DNA of 64,000 nt from Bacteriovoracaceae bacterium (GCA_013141065.1 JABFRR010000002.1:1-64000), one strand, 5' to 3'; positions 24,094 through 33,732 are shown, numbered from the stretch's first letter. Translations and numbers: made by a program. Notes: generated from the sequence alone by a model not told the origin.

Positions 24094-26139
24094 ATGTTGA
24101 AGAAAGTAGAAAAGAAATATTCTGCGAAAAAAACGCCGAAAGAAACACTCAGAAAATGGTATGAGCTCATGACACTTGGGCGCTTACTAGACGAGCGGGC
24201 TCCAAATTATTTAAAACAAGCAGTCGGTTGGTCTTATCATGCACCTTATGCAGGTCATGATGGTATTCAGCTGGCCATTGGTCAAACATTTACTCGTGGA
24301 GAAGATCATCTTTTTCCCTACTATAGAGACATGCTTACGGCAGTTGCCGCAGGTGTTAACGCCGAAGAAATTATTCTCAATGGTATTTCAAAGGCCACAG
24401 ATTTAGCTTCAGGCGGAAGACACATGTCAAATCACTTTGCTAAACCAGAGTGGAATATTCACAATGTTTCAAGTTGTACTGGAAATCACACGCTCCATGC
24501 AGTTGGGGTGGCCCGAGCGATGAAGCGCTATAAGCATAAAGGTGTGGCGATCTCAAGCCAAGGAGAGTCTTCGGTTTCTGAAGGTTACTGTTATGAAGCC
24601 ATTAATGGTGCGAGTTGTGAAAAACTTCCTGTCATTTTTGTTTTTCAAGATAATGGATATGGAATTTCTGTGCCAAAGCGCGATCAAACGGCCAATGAAA
24701 GAGTGGCAGATAACTTCTCTGGTTTTTTAAATTTGACGATTATTCATTGTGATGGAAAAGATGTTTTTGATTCAATGTCGGCAATGGATGAAGCGAGAAA
24801 AATTGCGATAGAAAAGTGTGAGCCAGTTATTGTTCATGCTGATTGTGTGAGAATTGGAAATCACTCAAACTCAGATAAACATGAATGGTACAGAGACGAT
24901 AAAGAAATTGCAGACGCAAAAGCGCAAGATCCTTATCCACGTTTTAGAAAAGAACTTCTTGAAGCAAAAGCCTTCACTGAAAAAGAACTAAATGCCATTG
25001 ATGAAGAAATGAAAAAAGTCGTTTTGGATGCTCACGTTAAAGCAATGAAAGCACCAAATCCAACACCTGAATCAATTTTTGATTTTGTTATTCCAGAGCC
25101 CTATGTTTCAACTAAGTATCCATTAGGTGTACACACCGAGACGAGTGAACCAGTAAAATTTATTGATGCCATCAATGGAACATTAAAAGCTGAGTTTCGC
25201 CACAATCCCAACACTTTTATTTGGGGCCAAGATATGGCCAACAAAGAAAAAGGGGGAATCTTCAACGTCTCAAAAGGGATGCAACAAGAGTTTGGAATAG
25301 AGCGAGTTTTTAACGGGCCAATTGCTGAAGATTTTATTCTTGGTACGGCCAATGGCTTTTCGCGTTTTAATAAAGATATTCGCGTTTGTGTCGAAGGAGC
25401 TGAGTTCGCTGATTACTTTTGGCCTGCGATGGAGCAATACGTAGAAATGTCTCATGATTATTGGCGTTCTAATGGGGCTTTTTGTCCAAATGTTATTATT
25501 CGCTTAGCAAGTGGAGGTTATATTGGAGGCGGTCTTTATCACTCTCAAAACCTAGAAGGCTCACTTGCCAGTATTCCGGGTGTAAGAATTGTTGTTCCTT
25601 CATTTGCTGATGATGCCGCTGGATTACTGAGATCTGCTTTTAGGTCAAAAGGTCCAACACTATTTTTAGAACCGAAATCTCTTTATAATTCTAAACAGGC
25701 CATGACTCCGGTGCCAGAAGATTTCGAAGTCCCTTTCGGGAAAGCTCGAACGAGACGAGAGGGATCGGATTTAACCGTTCTCACTTATGGTAATACAACT
25801 CATATGTGCCTAGAAGCAGCTGAAAAACTGGCCTCTGAAGGATTTAATGTTGAAGTCATTGATCTTCGCTCAATAGTTCCATTGGATGAAGAAGCGATAA
25901 TAAATTCAGTGAAGAAAACAAGTCGATGCTTAGTTGTTCACGAAGACAAAGTTTTTGGTGGTTTTGGTGGAGAGTTAGTTTCACTCATCAATGAAAAAGC
26001 TTTTGAGTTTCTCGATGCACCTGTGTCTCGTGTTGGTTCAACGTATACACCAGTGGGATTTAACAGAATCCTAGAAAGAGCGATTCTGCCAAACACTGAT
26101 AGAATTTATCAAGGTATGCTGAAACTCTTGAAGTATTAA
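24094..26139 (+). CDS. Fused alpha-beta 2-oxoacid dehydrogenase E1 component
   Basis: A 681-residue thiamine-diphosphate enzyme with E1 alpha (about 10-325) and E1 beta (about 345-681) in one chain. The alpha part has YHAPYAGHDGIQLAIG, YYRDMLTA, GRHMSNHF, SSCTGNHTLHAVG and the TPP region SQGESSVSEGYCYEAIN...DNGYGISVP. The beta part has IWGQDMANKEKGG, FNGPIAEDFILGTA, VEGAEFADYFWPAMEQ, GGGLYHSQNLEG and VIDLRSIVPLDEEAI. Substrate may be pyruvate or branched-chain 2-oxoacids; such fusions are known in several phyla. No E2 or E3 gene lies in the window, so the complex is assembled from elsewhere. Confidence 0.88.
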   Translation: MLKKVEKKYSAKKTPKETLRKWYELMTLGRLLDERAPNYLKQAVGWSYHAPYAGHDGIQLAIGQTFTRGEDHLFPYYRDMLTAVAAGVNAEEIILNGISKATDLASGGRHMSNHFAKPEWNIHNVSSCTGNHTLHAVGVARAMKRYKHKGVAISSQGESSVSEGYCYEAINGASCEKLPVIFVFQDNGYGISVPKRDQTANERVADNFSGFLNLTIIHCDGKDVFDSMSAMDEARKIAIEKCEPVIVHADCVRIGNHSNSDKHEWYRDDKEIADAKAQDPYPRFRKELLEAKAFTEKELNAIDEEMKKVVLDAHVKAMKAPNPTPESIFDFVIPEPYVSTKYPLGVHTETSEPVKFIDAINGTLKAEFRHNPNTFIWGQDMANKEKGGIFNVSKGMQQEFGIERVFNGPIAEDFILGTANGFSRFNKDIRVCVEGAEFADYFWPAMEQYVEMSHDYWRSNGAFCPNVIIRLASGGYIGGGLYHSQNLEGSLASIPGVRIVVPSFADDAAGLLRSAFRSKGPTLFLEPKSLYNSKQAMTPVPEDFEVPFGKARTRREGSDLTVLTYGNTTHMCLEAAEKLASEGFNVEVIDLRSIVPLDEEAIINSVKKTSRCLVVHEDKVFGGFGGELVSLINEKAFEFLDAPVSRVGSTYTPVGFNRILERAILPNTDRIYQGMLKLLKY

Positions 26140-26172
26140 TTTTTTTAAAAGTATTACTAAGAGGATAAGGAC

Positions 26173-27567
26173 GTGTTCATAAGTAAAACAGTTGTCATTT
26201 GTGACAACGAATTCCTAAGCATCCTCTATTTGATGAATCTTGAAGTTTATCTTGCAACTGAAGTTGAACACTTTACAACGACTGAAGCTGCAATAGATTT
26301 TCTGAAAACGGTAAATAAACCTACAAACAAGACAGACAAAAAAGTAAACCTAATTATTGCCCTTGAGATGGTCAATAAAAAAAAGAGTTCCATTTTACTT
26401 GAAGAATATCGCAGTGGTTATGGAATAAAAACTCCTTTGCTTATTCTTGGCAGTGAAAAGGATATGGATCTCAATCCAATCACATTTAGCATTTCAAACA
26501 GATACAATATTCAGGGAATTATTAAAAAAGCGGCCGGTATCTTAGCTGTTACAGCTAAGCAAATGGCCGAGATGCAGATCACACCTTACTATCCTGTTTC
26601 AATTGTACCCATGGTAGAAGTTTTAAAAAAAGCTCCATGCAATATCTATTTTGAAGAAGAATCTAAGTTTAAATTATTTGCTAAAAATGAAGATGCTCTA
26701 GAGCTTGGTTTATTGTCTATTAAAGAAAAAGGACATAAGTACTTATTCGTAAAAAGTGGTGAGAGACTTGTTATTGTGAATAAAGTTTCTTTGCATTTAA
26801 TTGAAAAAATAACATCATCACTCAAAGATCTTGCAGGTTCAACAACGGCCAGCACAGAAAAGAAAGTAGAAGCTTTAAGCGATGGATATGAATTCGCAGC
26901 AGCTAATTTATTTTCGAGTGATGAAATCAAAACAGAAATGGCAGAAATCGCCAATGCCTCGGCAAAAGTAATGGGTGACGTCGCTAAAGACAGTGCTAAT
27001 CTTAAAGCACTGATGGCCACGATGCTCAATAATAAAAGTGGCTATATCTTCACCCATTCTATGATCACAAGTTACGTTGCCAACCATATTATTAAGAATG
27101 TGAGCTGGGGGGGAGAAAATCAAACAGATAAAATTAATTTTATATTATTTTTTCATGATATTTACTTGTCACCAATCTACTTAAAACACCCAGAATTAAA
27201 ATTTGAGAAGATTTTACACAATCATCCTTCGTTAAATGAAAAAGAAAAAGAAATAGTGATGAATCATGCCAAGATGGCCGCAGAGTTAGTCGTCAGTTAT
27301 AAACGTTGTCCCATGGGGGCAGACATGATGATTAAACATCACCATGGAATGAAAAAGGGCTCAGGCTTTGCTAATAAGTATCCCGAAGATCTTTCTCCAC
27401 TTTCCAAGGTATTACTTGTCGCAGAAGCTTTTGTAGAGCATTTTATTGAAACGACAGACCGAAAAGAAAAAGTAGAGATGAAGGCCATCATTCCAAAACT
27501 TGTCGAAGAATTTGGACTTCCATCTTACATTAAGATAGTTCAAACCTTGGTGAATTTACCGCTTTGA
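26173..27567 (+). CDS. HD-GYP-like protein with a degenerate receiver-like N-terminus
   Basis: 464 residues, cytoplasmic. The first ~120 residues look like a worn receiver domain (VVICDNEFLSILYL start, no clear phospho-Asp). The C-terminal part carries the HD-GYP metal pattern: His295 (FTHSMITSYVA), HD at 328-329 (FFHDI), His365 (MNHAKMAAELV) and HHH at 389-391. The GYP motif reads GSGFA (396-400) instead of GYP. HD-GYP proteins hydrolyse cyclic di-GMP; with the changed motif activity is uncertain. GTG start with AGGATAAGG upstream. The last 12 bp overlap the end of the convergent gene. Confidence 0.75.
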   Translation: MFISKTVVICDNEFLSILYLMNLEVYLATEVEHFTTTEAAIDFLKTVNKPTNKTDKKVNLIIALEMVNKKKSSILLEEYRSGYGIKTPLLILGSEKDMDLNPITFSISNRYNIQGIIKKAAGILAVTAKQMAEMQITPYYPVSIVPMVEVLKKAPCNIYFEEESKFKLFAKNEDALELGLLSIKEKGHKYLFVKSGERLVIVNKVSLHLIEKITSSLKDLAGSTTASTEKKVEALSDGYEFAAANLFSSDEIKTEMAEIANASAKVMGDVAKDSANLKALMATMLNNKSGYIFTHSMITSYVANHIIKNVSWGGENQTDKINFILFFHDIYLSPIYLKHPELKFEKILHNHPSLNEKEKEIVMNHAKMAAELVVSYKRCPMGADMMIKHHHGMKKGSGFANKYPEDLSPLSKVLLVAEAFVEHFIETTDRKEKVEMKAIIPKLVEEFGLPSYIKIVQTLVNLPL

Positions 27568-28014
27568 GACTGGACAAAATTCATCTCGAAATGCACTTTG
27601 AATGTCGATAGCATCCCATTCAAGACTCTCATCATTTAAATCCCAATTTAAGTACTTTACTTGGACGTAATGGACTAACTCATGAACGACAGAATCGTCC
27701 ATGCATCGACCTGATTTTTTATAGTATTCGGCTTCGTCCAAAATATAAATTTCATTATTGATAGCAGCAAAGGCGTTAGTGATCATGTCTGGTCTAAAGC
27801 CCCATTGCTTTTCGATGGCATCTTGAAATTGAACTAAAGAAGTATTGCTGGCATAAAAAAATACAGGTAACGGTATATCAGATCGTTTTTTTAAGTTTTT
27901 CTTTTCTAATACTTTTTCTAATAAGAAGTCAGTCGAGTATTTTAATTTTGCAACTTCGGCAAAACTCAAAGTTGAAATGAAGAGCAGAAATGATGTAAAA
28001 ATTAGTTTTTTCAT
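27556..28014 (-). CDS. Small exported protein with an HExxH motif
   Basis: About 152 residues from the ATG at 28014; signal peptide MKKLIFTSFLLFISTLSFA. The mature part contains DSVVHELVHYVQVKYLNW, a zincin-type HELVH motif, with a downstream ESLEWDAIDIQ that could supply a third ligand, and cysteines near GRCMDD and EFCPVS. It resembles small bacterial DUF6647-like proteins. It follows the cyclase gene on the same strand, with a 52-bp spacer, so it may share its transcript. The start is chosen for the signal peptide; ribosome-site evidence is weak. Confidence 0.6.
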   Translation of the reverse strand: MKKLIFTSFLLFISTLSFAEVAKLKYSTDFLLEKVLEKKNLKKRSDIPLPVFFYASNTSLVQFQDAIEKQWGFRPDMITNAFAAINNEIYILDEAEYYKKSGRCMDDSVVHELVHYVQVKYLNWDLNDESLEWDAIDIQSAFRDEFCPVSKR

Positions 28015-28066
28015 CTCAAAAGCATAGATCCCCAAGAATAAGAATTCAAGAGGACCAATAAGATAT

Positions 28067-30382
28067 TTATTTAGACTTATGGGTATACGACCCATCCCAA
28101 TCATCACCTGGAGGGGTTTCTTTGAATCCCTTACATGTATGCATCATTCGCTCAAAGGTCGGATCCTCTGGAAATCTTTTATGAAGGCTGCGAATAACAT
28201 CAAAAGCTTTTTCAAATTGAAACTGTAGATAAAGTTGAAAAGCTGATTCGTAATCTGAAATAGCATCAAGTTCTTTATAGAGTGGGTGAGTAGGATGTAA
28301 GACTTCATAAATGGTAACTGGTTTTTCTTTTCCTTTTACTTTTACTTTGTCGAGTGTTCTAAAAACAAATTCTTTTTGTAGCTCTGGCGGAATACTATTT
28401 TTGGTATATTCAGAAATATTGAGTTGCACACCATAAAATTTACACAATGATTCTAATCGTGCACCGAGATTCATGTTGTCACCTAGCGCAGTATAAGAAA
28501 AAATTTGATTTGATCCCATGTTACCGACAGAGCAGTCACCAGTATTTAATCCAATACCGTGCTTAAATTGCGGAAAGCCTTCTTTTTCAAATTCTTCGTT
28601 AATCGCTGGCAGCCTTTCAATCATCTCTAGGGCACCTTTTATTGCCCAGTAAGAATGATTTTGCAAGTCAACTGGGGCACCCCAATACGCAACCATTGCA
28701 TCCCCAATATACTTGTCGAGAGTGCCGTTATGTTCAAAGAGTGTATCAGTCATCATTGTCATGTATTTATTAAGACAGTTTGATAATTGCTCAGGAGTTA
28801 ATTTTTCTGAAATACTGGTAAAGTCCCTGACGTCAGAAAAAAAGACAGTGATATTTTTCTTTTCTCCACCGAGCTTAACTTTTTCAGGGTTTTTTAAGAG
28901 GTCATTGACAATAGAGGGAGCGAGGTAGCGAGAGAAAGTACCTCGAATTTTTTTCTTTTCTTTATTAGATTGATAAAAATGCAAGAATGTAGACCATGAG
29001 TAACATGAAAGGACCGAAAACAAACAAAAGAATAAACGGTTATTGTATCCTCTTGGAATATAATAATAAGTATCAAGATAAAATAAACCTGCCATGATTG
29101 AAAAAACAGTAAAAAAATCTAAGATAGCATTTCCAAAAAACATAATGCCAATCATGAGTAGGCTGCCGACAATAAGCATGAAATATGATGCTTTTGATAT
29201 TTTATCACTGGCAACAATAAATTTACCATCAAGAAGCATTTGAACAAAATTCATATGGAAAACTACTCCAGGTAACATTGAATCTACTGGAGTATTTCTA
29301 AAGTCATGTGCACCATAGGCAGTGGAGCCGACAAAAACTAATTTGTCTTTTAGGTTTATTTTAAGTGCTTCATCATTTGGATCAGAATTTAATATTTTTA
29401 AAACACTAATGGTTGGAAATTGAGCCTGACTTCCGTACCACCTAACTTTTGCCTCTCCTAAACTATTCAAAAAAAGATTTCCACTCTTAATTTGGAGATA
29501 GGAAGTGTCTGCTGAAGGAATATTTAAACGTGGTTTATCACCCGAAAAATACTCATAGGCCATCAATCCAAATGAGGGGAGGTAGAGTGAATCAATATTT
29601 GCCACGATTCTGTAATTTCGGAAAACGCCGTCAGGATCAGAGTTGGCTTCAATGTGAGCAAGGCCAGCTTCAGAATTGGCTAAAATATCAATTGGAAAAA
29701 CTTTTTTCTCAACTATGTTTTTTTGAAGTTCACTTCCTTCGGCTTGTCTTGTATCGAGCATAAAATTAAGAAGTTGATCAGGAACTTCTTTAAAGAAAAC
29801 ATTCTCATCGATACTTGCTTCTACTCCATCTTTGTCAACGAGCACATTACGAATCTCTGCCGAGTAAGGGAGAATAATTTTATTTCCAGGTGTCGCTTGA
29901 AATTTTTTTATTGTTTCTTCAAACAATTTATCTGGAGACTCAGCATTGCAAGAGACTTCGGGTTCTGAAAAAAAGACGTCAAAAGCTACAACTTTGGCTC
30001 CGAAATGATTTAATTTATTAATCAACTGTACTATCGTCGTACGACTCCAAGGCCATCTTCCTATTTTGAGCAGAGACTGATCATCAATGGCAGCTAAAAC
30101 TATATGTTGATCTGCTTTGATCAAAAACTCTTCAGATTTTTTAGCATCATTATTTACACTAGTTTCTTTTTCCTTTTTTTCTCTTGCTTTAGTTTCCTTA
30201 TCTAGAGCAATGTTCATTCTTAAATCAAAAAATCTGTCCTCGAAAAATGAAGAGTAATTAATAAGAAAAATGTTATCACCATCTGGATTTAAATCACGCG
30301 CACTAGTCGAAAGAAAAATACTTAAAGCACTAAATAAAATAATGAGAACGATGCCAAGATATTGAAATATTCTAAAATTCAT
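28067..30382 (-). CDS. CHASE2-domain adenylate/guanylate cyclase
   Basis: A 771-residue membrane protein. One N-terminal TM (about 7-27), a large periplasmic CHASE2 sensor (about 35-385; HIVLAAIDDQSLLKIGRWPWSR, AKVVAFDVFFSEP, LVFVGSTAYGAHDFRNTP), about three TM segments (395-470), then a class III cyclase domain (about 510-690). The metal aspartates are Asp517 (FFSDVRDFT) and Asp561 (DKYIGDAMVAYWG). The transition-state motif is GDNMNLGARLE. All appear intact, so it should make cAMP or cGMP in response to an envelope signal. It sits in a run with a TPR/outer-membrane-barrel gene and a FecR-domain gene. Confidence 0.9.
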   Translation of the reverse strand: MNFRIFQYLGIVLIILFSALSIFLSTSARDLNPDGDNIFLINYSSFFEDRFFDLRMNIALDKETKAREKKEKETSVNNDAKKSEEFLIKADQHIVLAAIDDQSLLKIGRWPWSRTTIVQLINKLNHFGAKVVAFDVFFSEPEVSCNAESPDKLFEETIKKFQATPGNKIILPYSAEIRNVLVDKDGVEASIDENVFFKEVPDQLLNFMLDTRQAEGSELQKNIVEKKVFPIDILANSEAGLAHIEANSDPDGVFRNYRIVANIDSLYLPSFGLMAYEYFSGDKPRLNIPSADTSYLQIKSGNLFLNSLGEAKVRWYGSQAQFPTISVLKILNSDPNDEALKINLKDKLVFVGSTAYGAHDFRNTPVDSMLPGVVFHMNFVQMLLDGKFIVASDKISKASYFMLIVGSLLMIGIMFFGNAILDFFTVFSIMAGLFYLDTYYYIPRGYNNRLFFCLFSVLSCYSWSTFLHFYQSNKEKKKIRGTFSRYLAPSIVNDLLKNPEKVKLGGEKKNITVFFSDVRDFTSISEKLTPEQLSNCLNKYMTMMTDTLFEHNGTLDKYIGDAMVAYWGAPVDLQNHSYWAIKGALEMIERLPAINEEFEKEGFPQFKHGIGLNTGDCSVGNMGSNQIFSYTALGDNMNLGARLESLCKFYGVQLNISEYTKNSIPPELQKEFVFRTLDKVKVKGKEKPVTIYEVLHPTHPLYKELDAISDYESAFQLYLQFQFEKAFDVIRSLHKRFPEDPTFERMMHTCKGFKETPPGDDWDGSYTHKSK

Positions 30383-30410
30383 TTGAGTATACCCACGAAG
30401 AAATTAATCA

Positions 30411-32012
30411 TTAAAAACTATATCGAAATTCAAACGACAAGATACTTTTGTTATATGAATAACTCGCTTCATTTGATTTGGTCTTACTGAAGTCATAGTT
30501 AATAATAATTTTACTGTTTAAACCTAATGCGCGTGTGACATCGATCGATGGGTTATAGGCCATTTCAGTGCCTCGAGTTTCTTTTTGTAATTTGGTATCA
30601 GTCATAGTGGTAGCAAAGGCCAAATTAAGGGTATAGTCAGGCAAAATTTCAGGAATAATATAGTCGAATCGAATGAGGTAAGTATCAGTGCTTGTCGTTG
30701 GGCTATTAAAATTATCGATGAAGCTGGCATCAAAAAAGCCAACTAAGAGATGTTGATTCTGTAGATAAAAAGTTTGGTCGATATTAAATGAAGTCGTTTT
30801 GTTGCTAATGTCAGTATTTTTCCCAGTATAATCTTTAAGTTTAATCTTAAAAGTGGTTTCACCGATTTCAAAAAGGTTGACCATGGAACCAACACCAAAA
30901 GTCATACTGCTGGCGTAGGCTTCACGCTTTTTTTGCTGATTCCAATCCTTAGAGATTTGAGAAGTATCGACATCAAACAAGAGGCTTGCTGGCCGGTTTC
31001 TAAACGAATACTCAAGTCTATTTTTAAGATTGGCATTGATAACTAAAGCATCATTTTGATAAACATCAGGACTCGTTTGATCTGCATGCTCTGTAAAAGT
31101 AATGCGTGCTTCAGGTGAAATCGTAAATTTCTTTTTTAAGACAAAGTCATATTTAGCGAAGGCTTCGGTTTCTAAAATAAAAGATTCTTTCTTGGACTGT
31201 TGAGTGTTATTTTCTTCATTGGTGAGTGAGATATTGTCATCAAATTTAACTTTTTGCCCGAGGTAGAAGTTATATCTTTTTGGAGAAATTCTTCTTCCGT
31301 TAACAAGTAAGTTGGGATCAAGTTTAAAGTCATTATATATTTCAGCTCTTCGGCTTTGAATATCTTTAGAAATTTCAGTACTTTTATCAATATTGTAAGC
31401 AGTATCCATTATCGGTAAAATAAATTTTTCTACACGCCTAGTGAGTTCTTCATTATTTTTAGAATTCCCTCTAGCAATCGAAAGCAATGTTTCACCCAGT
31501 TGAAACCTAGAGATCTGTTTAAGTTTTGAGTCGAGATTTTTGTCTTTGAGTAAATTTACGTAACTGTCTCTGGCCATTTCAAATTCCTCAAGAATTTGAG
31601 AAATATGAGCGATGTAATAAATGGAAGTGCTGACATTATTTTTTTTTGCAACAGAAATTTTGAAAGCCTCTCGTGCTTTTTTGATTTCGTTAGCTGCATA
31701 GAGGGCCTGACCGTATTCATAGTAAAGATCACTATTTTCATTTTTTAATTCAGATGCGAGTGCGAATTGTTTTAAAGCTAAGTCATATTCTTGTAAACGA
31801 GAATGACTGATGGCCATTAAATAGGCTCTAGTCGAAAGATCTTTTTCATCAAATTGAATTTGATTGAGTTCATCGAGGGCTTTTTTATATTGTCCGTTTC
31901 TGAATGAATTATGAAAATTATCAATTGAGGTCTGTGCGAAGGCAGACGACATCATGTGTAAAATCAAAAGTGAGAGGTAAGCCTTATTATAAATAAGATG
32001 CTTAATTTTCAT
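30411..32012 (-). CDS. TPR-repeat protein with a C-terminal outer-membrane beta-barrel
   Basis: About 533 residues. Signal peptide (MKIKHLIYNKAYLSLLILHMMSSAFA), then TPR helices at about 30-200 (YKKALDELNQI, EYDLALKQFALASEL, SDLYYEYGQALYAANEIKKAREAF, EMARDSYVNLL). From about 245 come alternating strands (FYLGQKVKFDDNISLTN, FTISPEARITFTE, NRLEYSFRNRPASLLFDV) ending in FEFRYSF, the terminal aromatic signature of outer-membrane barrels. It resembles surface-exposed TPR porin-like proteins. The ATG at 32012 has GGAT about 7 bp upstream. It is 28 bp upstream of the cyclase start and downstream of a FecR gene. Confidence 0.7.
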   Translation of the reverse strand: MKIKHLIYNKAYLSLLILHMMSSAFAQTSIDNFHNSFRNGQYKKALDELNQIQFDEKDLSTRAYLMAISHSRLQEYDLALKQFALASELKNENSDLYYEYGQALYAANEIKKAREAFKISVAKKNNVSTSIYYIAHISQILEEFEMARDSYVNLLKDKNLDSKLKQISRFQLGETLLSIARGNSKNNEELTRRVEKFILPIMDTAYNIDKSTEISKDIQSRRAEIYNDFKLDPNLLVNGRRISPKRYNFYLGQKVKFDDNISLTNEENNTQQSKKESFILETEAFAKYDFVLKKKFTISPEARITFTEHADQTSPDVYQNDALVINANLKNRLEYSFRNRPASLLFDVDTSQISKDWNQQKKREAYASSMTFGVGSMVNLFEIGETTFKIKLKDYTGKNTDISNKTTSFNIDQTFYLQNQHLLVGFFDASFIDNFNSPTTSTDTYLIRFDYIIPEILPDYTLNLAFATTMTDTKLQKETRGTEMAYNPSIDVTRALGLNSKIIINYDFSKTKSNEASYSYNKSILSFEFRYSF

Positions 32013-32030
32013 TGTTATATCCATATAACA

Positions 32031-32056
32031 AAAAATGCACCCCTAAAGAGTGCATA
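32031..32056 (-). terminator. Terminator or attenuator between the FecR and TPR-barrel genes
   Basis: On the minus strand TGCACTC-ttta-GGGGTGCA with G-U pairs, followed by TTTTTT. It lies about 40 bp after the FecR stop, so it would reduce rather than abolish read-through into the barrel gene. Confidence 0.65.
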
Positions 32057-32094
32057 GTTAAAAGTTGTACTTATTTGATTATAAACGATTCTTA

Positions 32095-33528
32095 TTAGTC
32101 TGCACTGAAAATAATTTTTGTCTTAGTAGAGGTACTATTTGTACCAGTATTAATTTTAGTCTCTCGATTGACAGTATTATCTATCAAAACCCCTGTCGCT
32201 ATTGTTCCCAGTTTATCTCGAAGAGGAGAGCCAGCTGGAGGGGGAAGATTTGGATCTTCATTTCGTCCATAAATATCCACAAAGGCTTTAGCCGCTCCAA
32301 ATAAAATCTGAGGTGGTGCTATATTCGTCGCAAGGTCTCCTGAATTACTTGCTGGACTTCGACCGCTAGATCCACTTCCCGAAGTGTTTTGGTCGGATGA
32401 AGGCCCCGCAGAAATTTGGGATTTTGCAAAAGCATCTTTATCAACAACTACAAATTGCCCACTAGGTGAGAGTTGAAGACCTGTAGGTGCTCGGTATTCA
32501 CCAGTGGCTTTGTCAATTTTTCCAAGAGATTCCGGAACTATATAGGTGCCAGAATTTTTATCAAAAATTGAATTATTGGGAGGAGGAATGATATTGACTG
32601 TCTTTAAGTCGACAACACTACCTGCTGGAAGTTTGTACTGGCCGGTCGTCACATTAAAAAATCCATCTGGTACTTGTGGTTTTGAAGTAACTTGATCTTG
32701 TTGATCTTTTTGATTGACTTGATCTATACCAACGGGAGTATTAGAAAATTGAGTTCCTTCTGCTCCAGGAGGAATAGGATTTCTAAATTGTTTTGAGCTT
32801 TCTTGATTTAAATTTTTTGAGTTACTATCAGGATTAGTTTCATCTCCCAAGCCAGTTTCATTTTTTTCTAGGGCTTCGATTTGTTTTAATCCAAGTTTTG
32901 TTGGTTCCATCGCTCTTTGTGAAATATTAAGATTGACTGCTGAAATTTCTCCACGAGAAACTAAGACCGCTTTGTCACTCGAGATCACTCGTTCAAGTTT
33001 TACTTGATCAAATTTTTCATTGACTAAGTTGCGATCAATATGGGCCATGGCAACTTTACCTTCAAATGTAATGAGTGCTGTATTTTCATTTTTTGGATTG
33101 TAATTAACTTGAAAATCAGTACCTCTGATACCCATCGCAGCTGTTTTTGTTTTGATATAAAGTTTACTCTTACTTTTATCACTCATGTCCATATAGTCTT
33201 TGGTGACCTTAGATCGAATCTGTCCTTTAACTAATGTGATGATACCAGCTTCTTTTTTGGGAAAAGCATTGATGACCATTTGAGAATTTGGTCCCAAATT
33301 CATCTGTGACTTGTCGATAAAAGTTAACTTCACAAAACTTTTTTCGGCCGTTTGAATAGTAGCTCCTGCAGGAATATCTTGATCAACTTTAACATTGATA
33401 ATAGATCCATCGGCGAGCTTCGCCTTGACTTGACCACGAAGAAGAATAACTTTTGCAACTTGTTCAGATGCAAGTAAGGAAAGTGAATAAAATAGAGCTA
33501 ACACAAAAATGATTATTCGAGCTTTCAT
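32095..33528 (-). CDS. Exported FecR-domain protein with tandem C-terminal repeats
   Basis: About 477 residues from the ATG at 33528, which has AAGGA 7 bp upstream. Signal peptide KARIIIFVLALFYSLSLLA. Residues about 20-160 form a FecR domain (VAKVILLRGQVKAKLADG, VDQDIPAGATIQTAEKSFVKLTF, LGPNSQMVI, ITLVKGQIRSKV, TKTAAMGIRGTDFQV). The rest is low-complexity, with about four imperfect repeats of the type D-x-x-T-G-x-Y-x-x-P-x-G around residues 287-363, then Ser/Gly linkers. FecR domains outside iron transport are often part of envelope signalling. It precedes the barrel and CHASE2 cyclase genes. Confidence 0.8.
   Translation of the reverse strand: MKARIIIFVLALFYSLSLLASEQVAKVILLRGQVKAKLADGSIINVKVDQDIPAGATIQTAEKSFVKLTFIDKSQMNLGPNSQMVINAFPKKEAGIITLVKGQIRSKVTKDYMDMSDKSKSKLYIKTKTAAMGIRGTDFQVNYNPKNENTALITFEGKVAMAHIDRNLVNEKFDQVKLERVISSDKAVLVSRGEISAVNLNISQRAMEPTKLGLKQIEALEKNETGLGDETNPDSNSKNLNQESSKQFRNPIPPGAEGTQFSNTPVGIDQVNQKDQQDQVTSKPQVPDGFFNVTTGQYKLPAGSVVDLKTVNIIPPPNNSIFDKNSGTYIVPESLGKIDKATGEYRAPTGLQLSPSGQFVVVDKDAFAKSQISAGPSSDQNTSGSGSSGRSPASNSGDLATNIAPPQILFGAAKAFVDIYGRNEDPNLPPPAGSPLRDKLGTIATGVLIDNTVNRETKINTGTNSTSTKTKIIFSAD
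32440..32670 (-). repeat. Tandem protein repeats inside the FecR gene
   Basis: Coding for FFNVTTGQYKLPAG, IFDKNSGTYIVPES, KIDKATGEYRAPTG and a shortened LSPSGQFVV. About four copies, 15-31 residues apart, sharing TG-x-Y/F followed by a Pro. Confidence 0.7.
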
Positions 33529-33732
33529 TAAAAAATCCTTCTCAGTGAACATATTGGACGAGAATCTTACAACTCTCTCATCGTTAATTATAAGAGACTT
33601 CTTTAGTAAAGTGTCGAATGCTTCCAAGCCATTAATAAGAGGTGAATTTTATGAAAGTAAGTTAAAACATCGGCATAAATTTTTGCCAGTGACCACTTAA
33701 ATGATTGAATTTGATAAACAATTTCAGATAGA

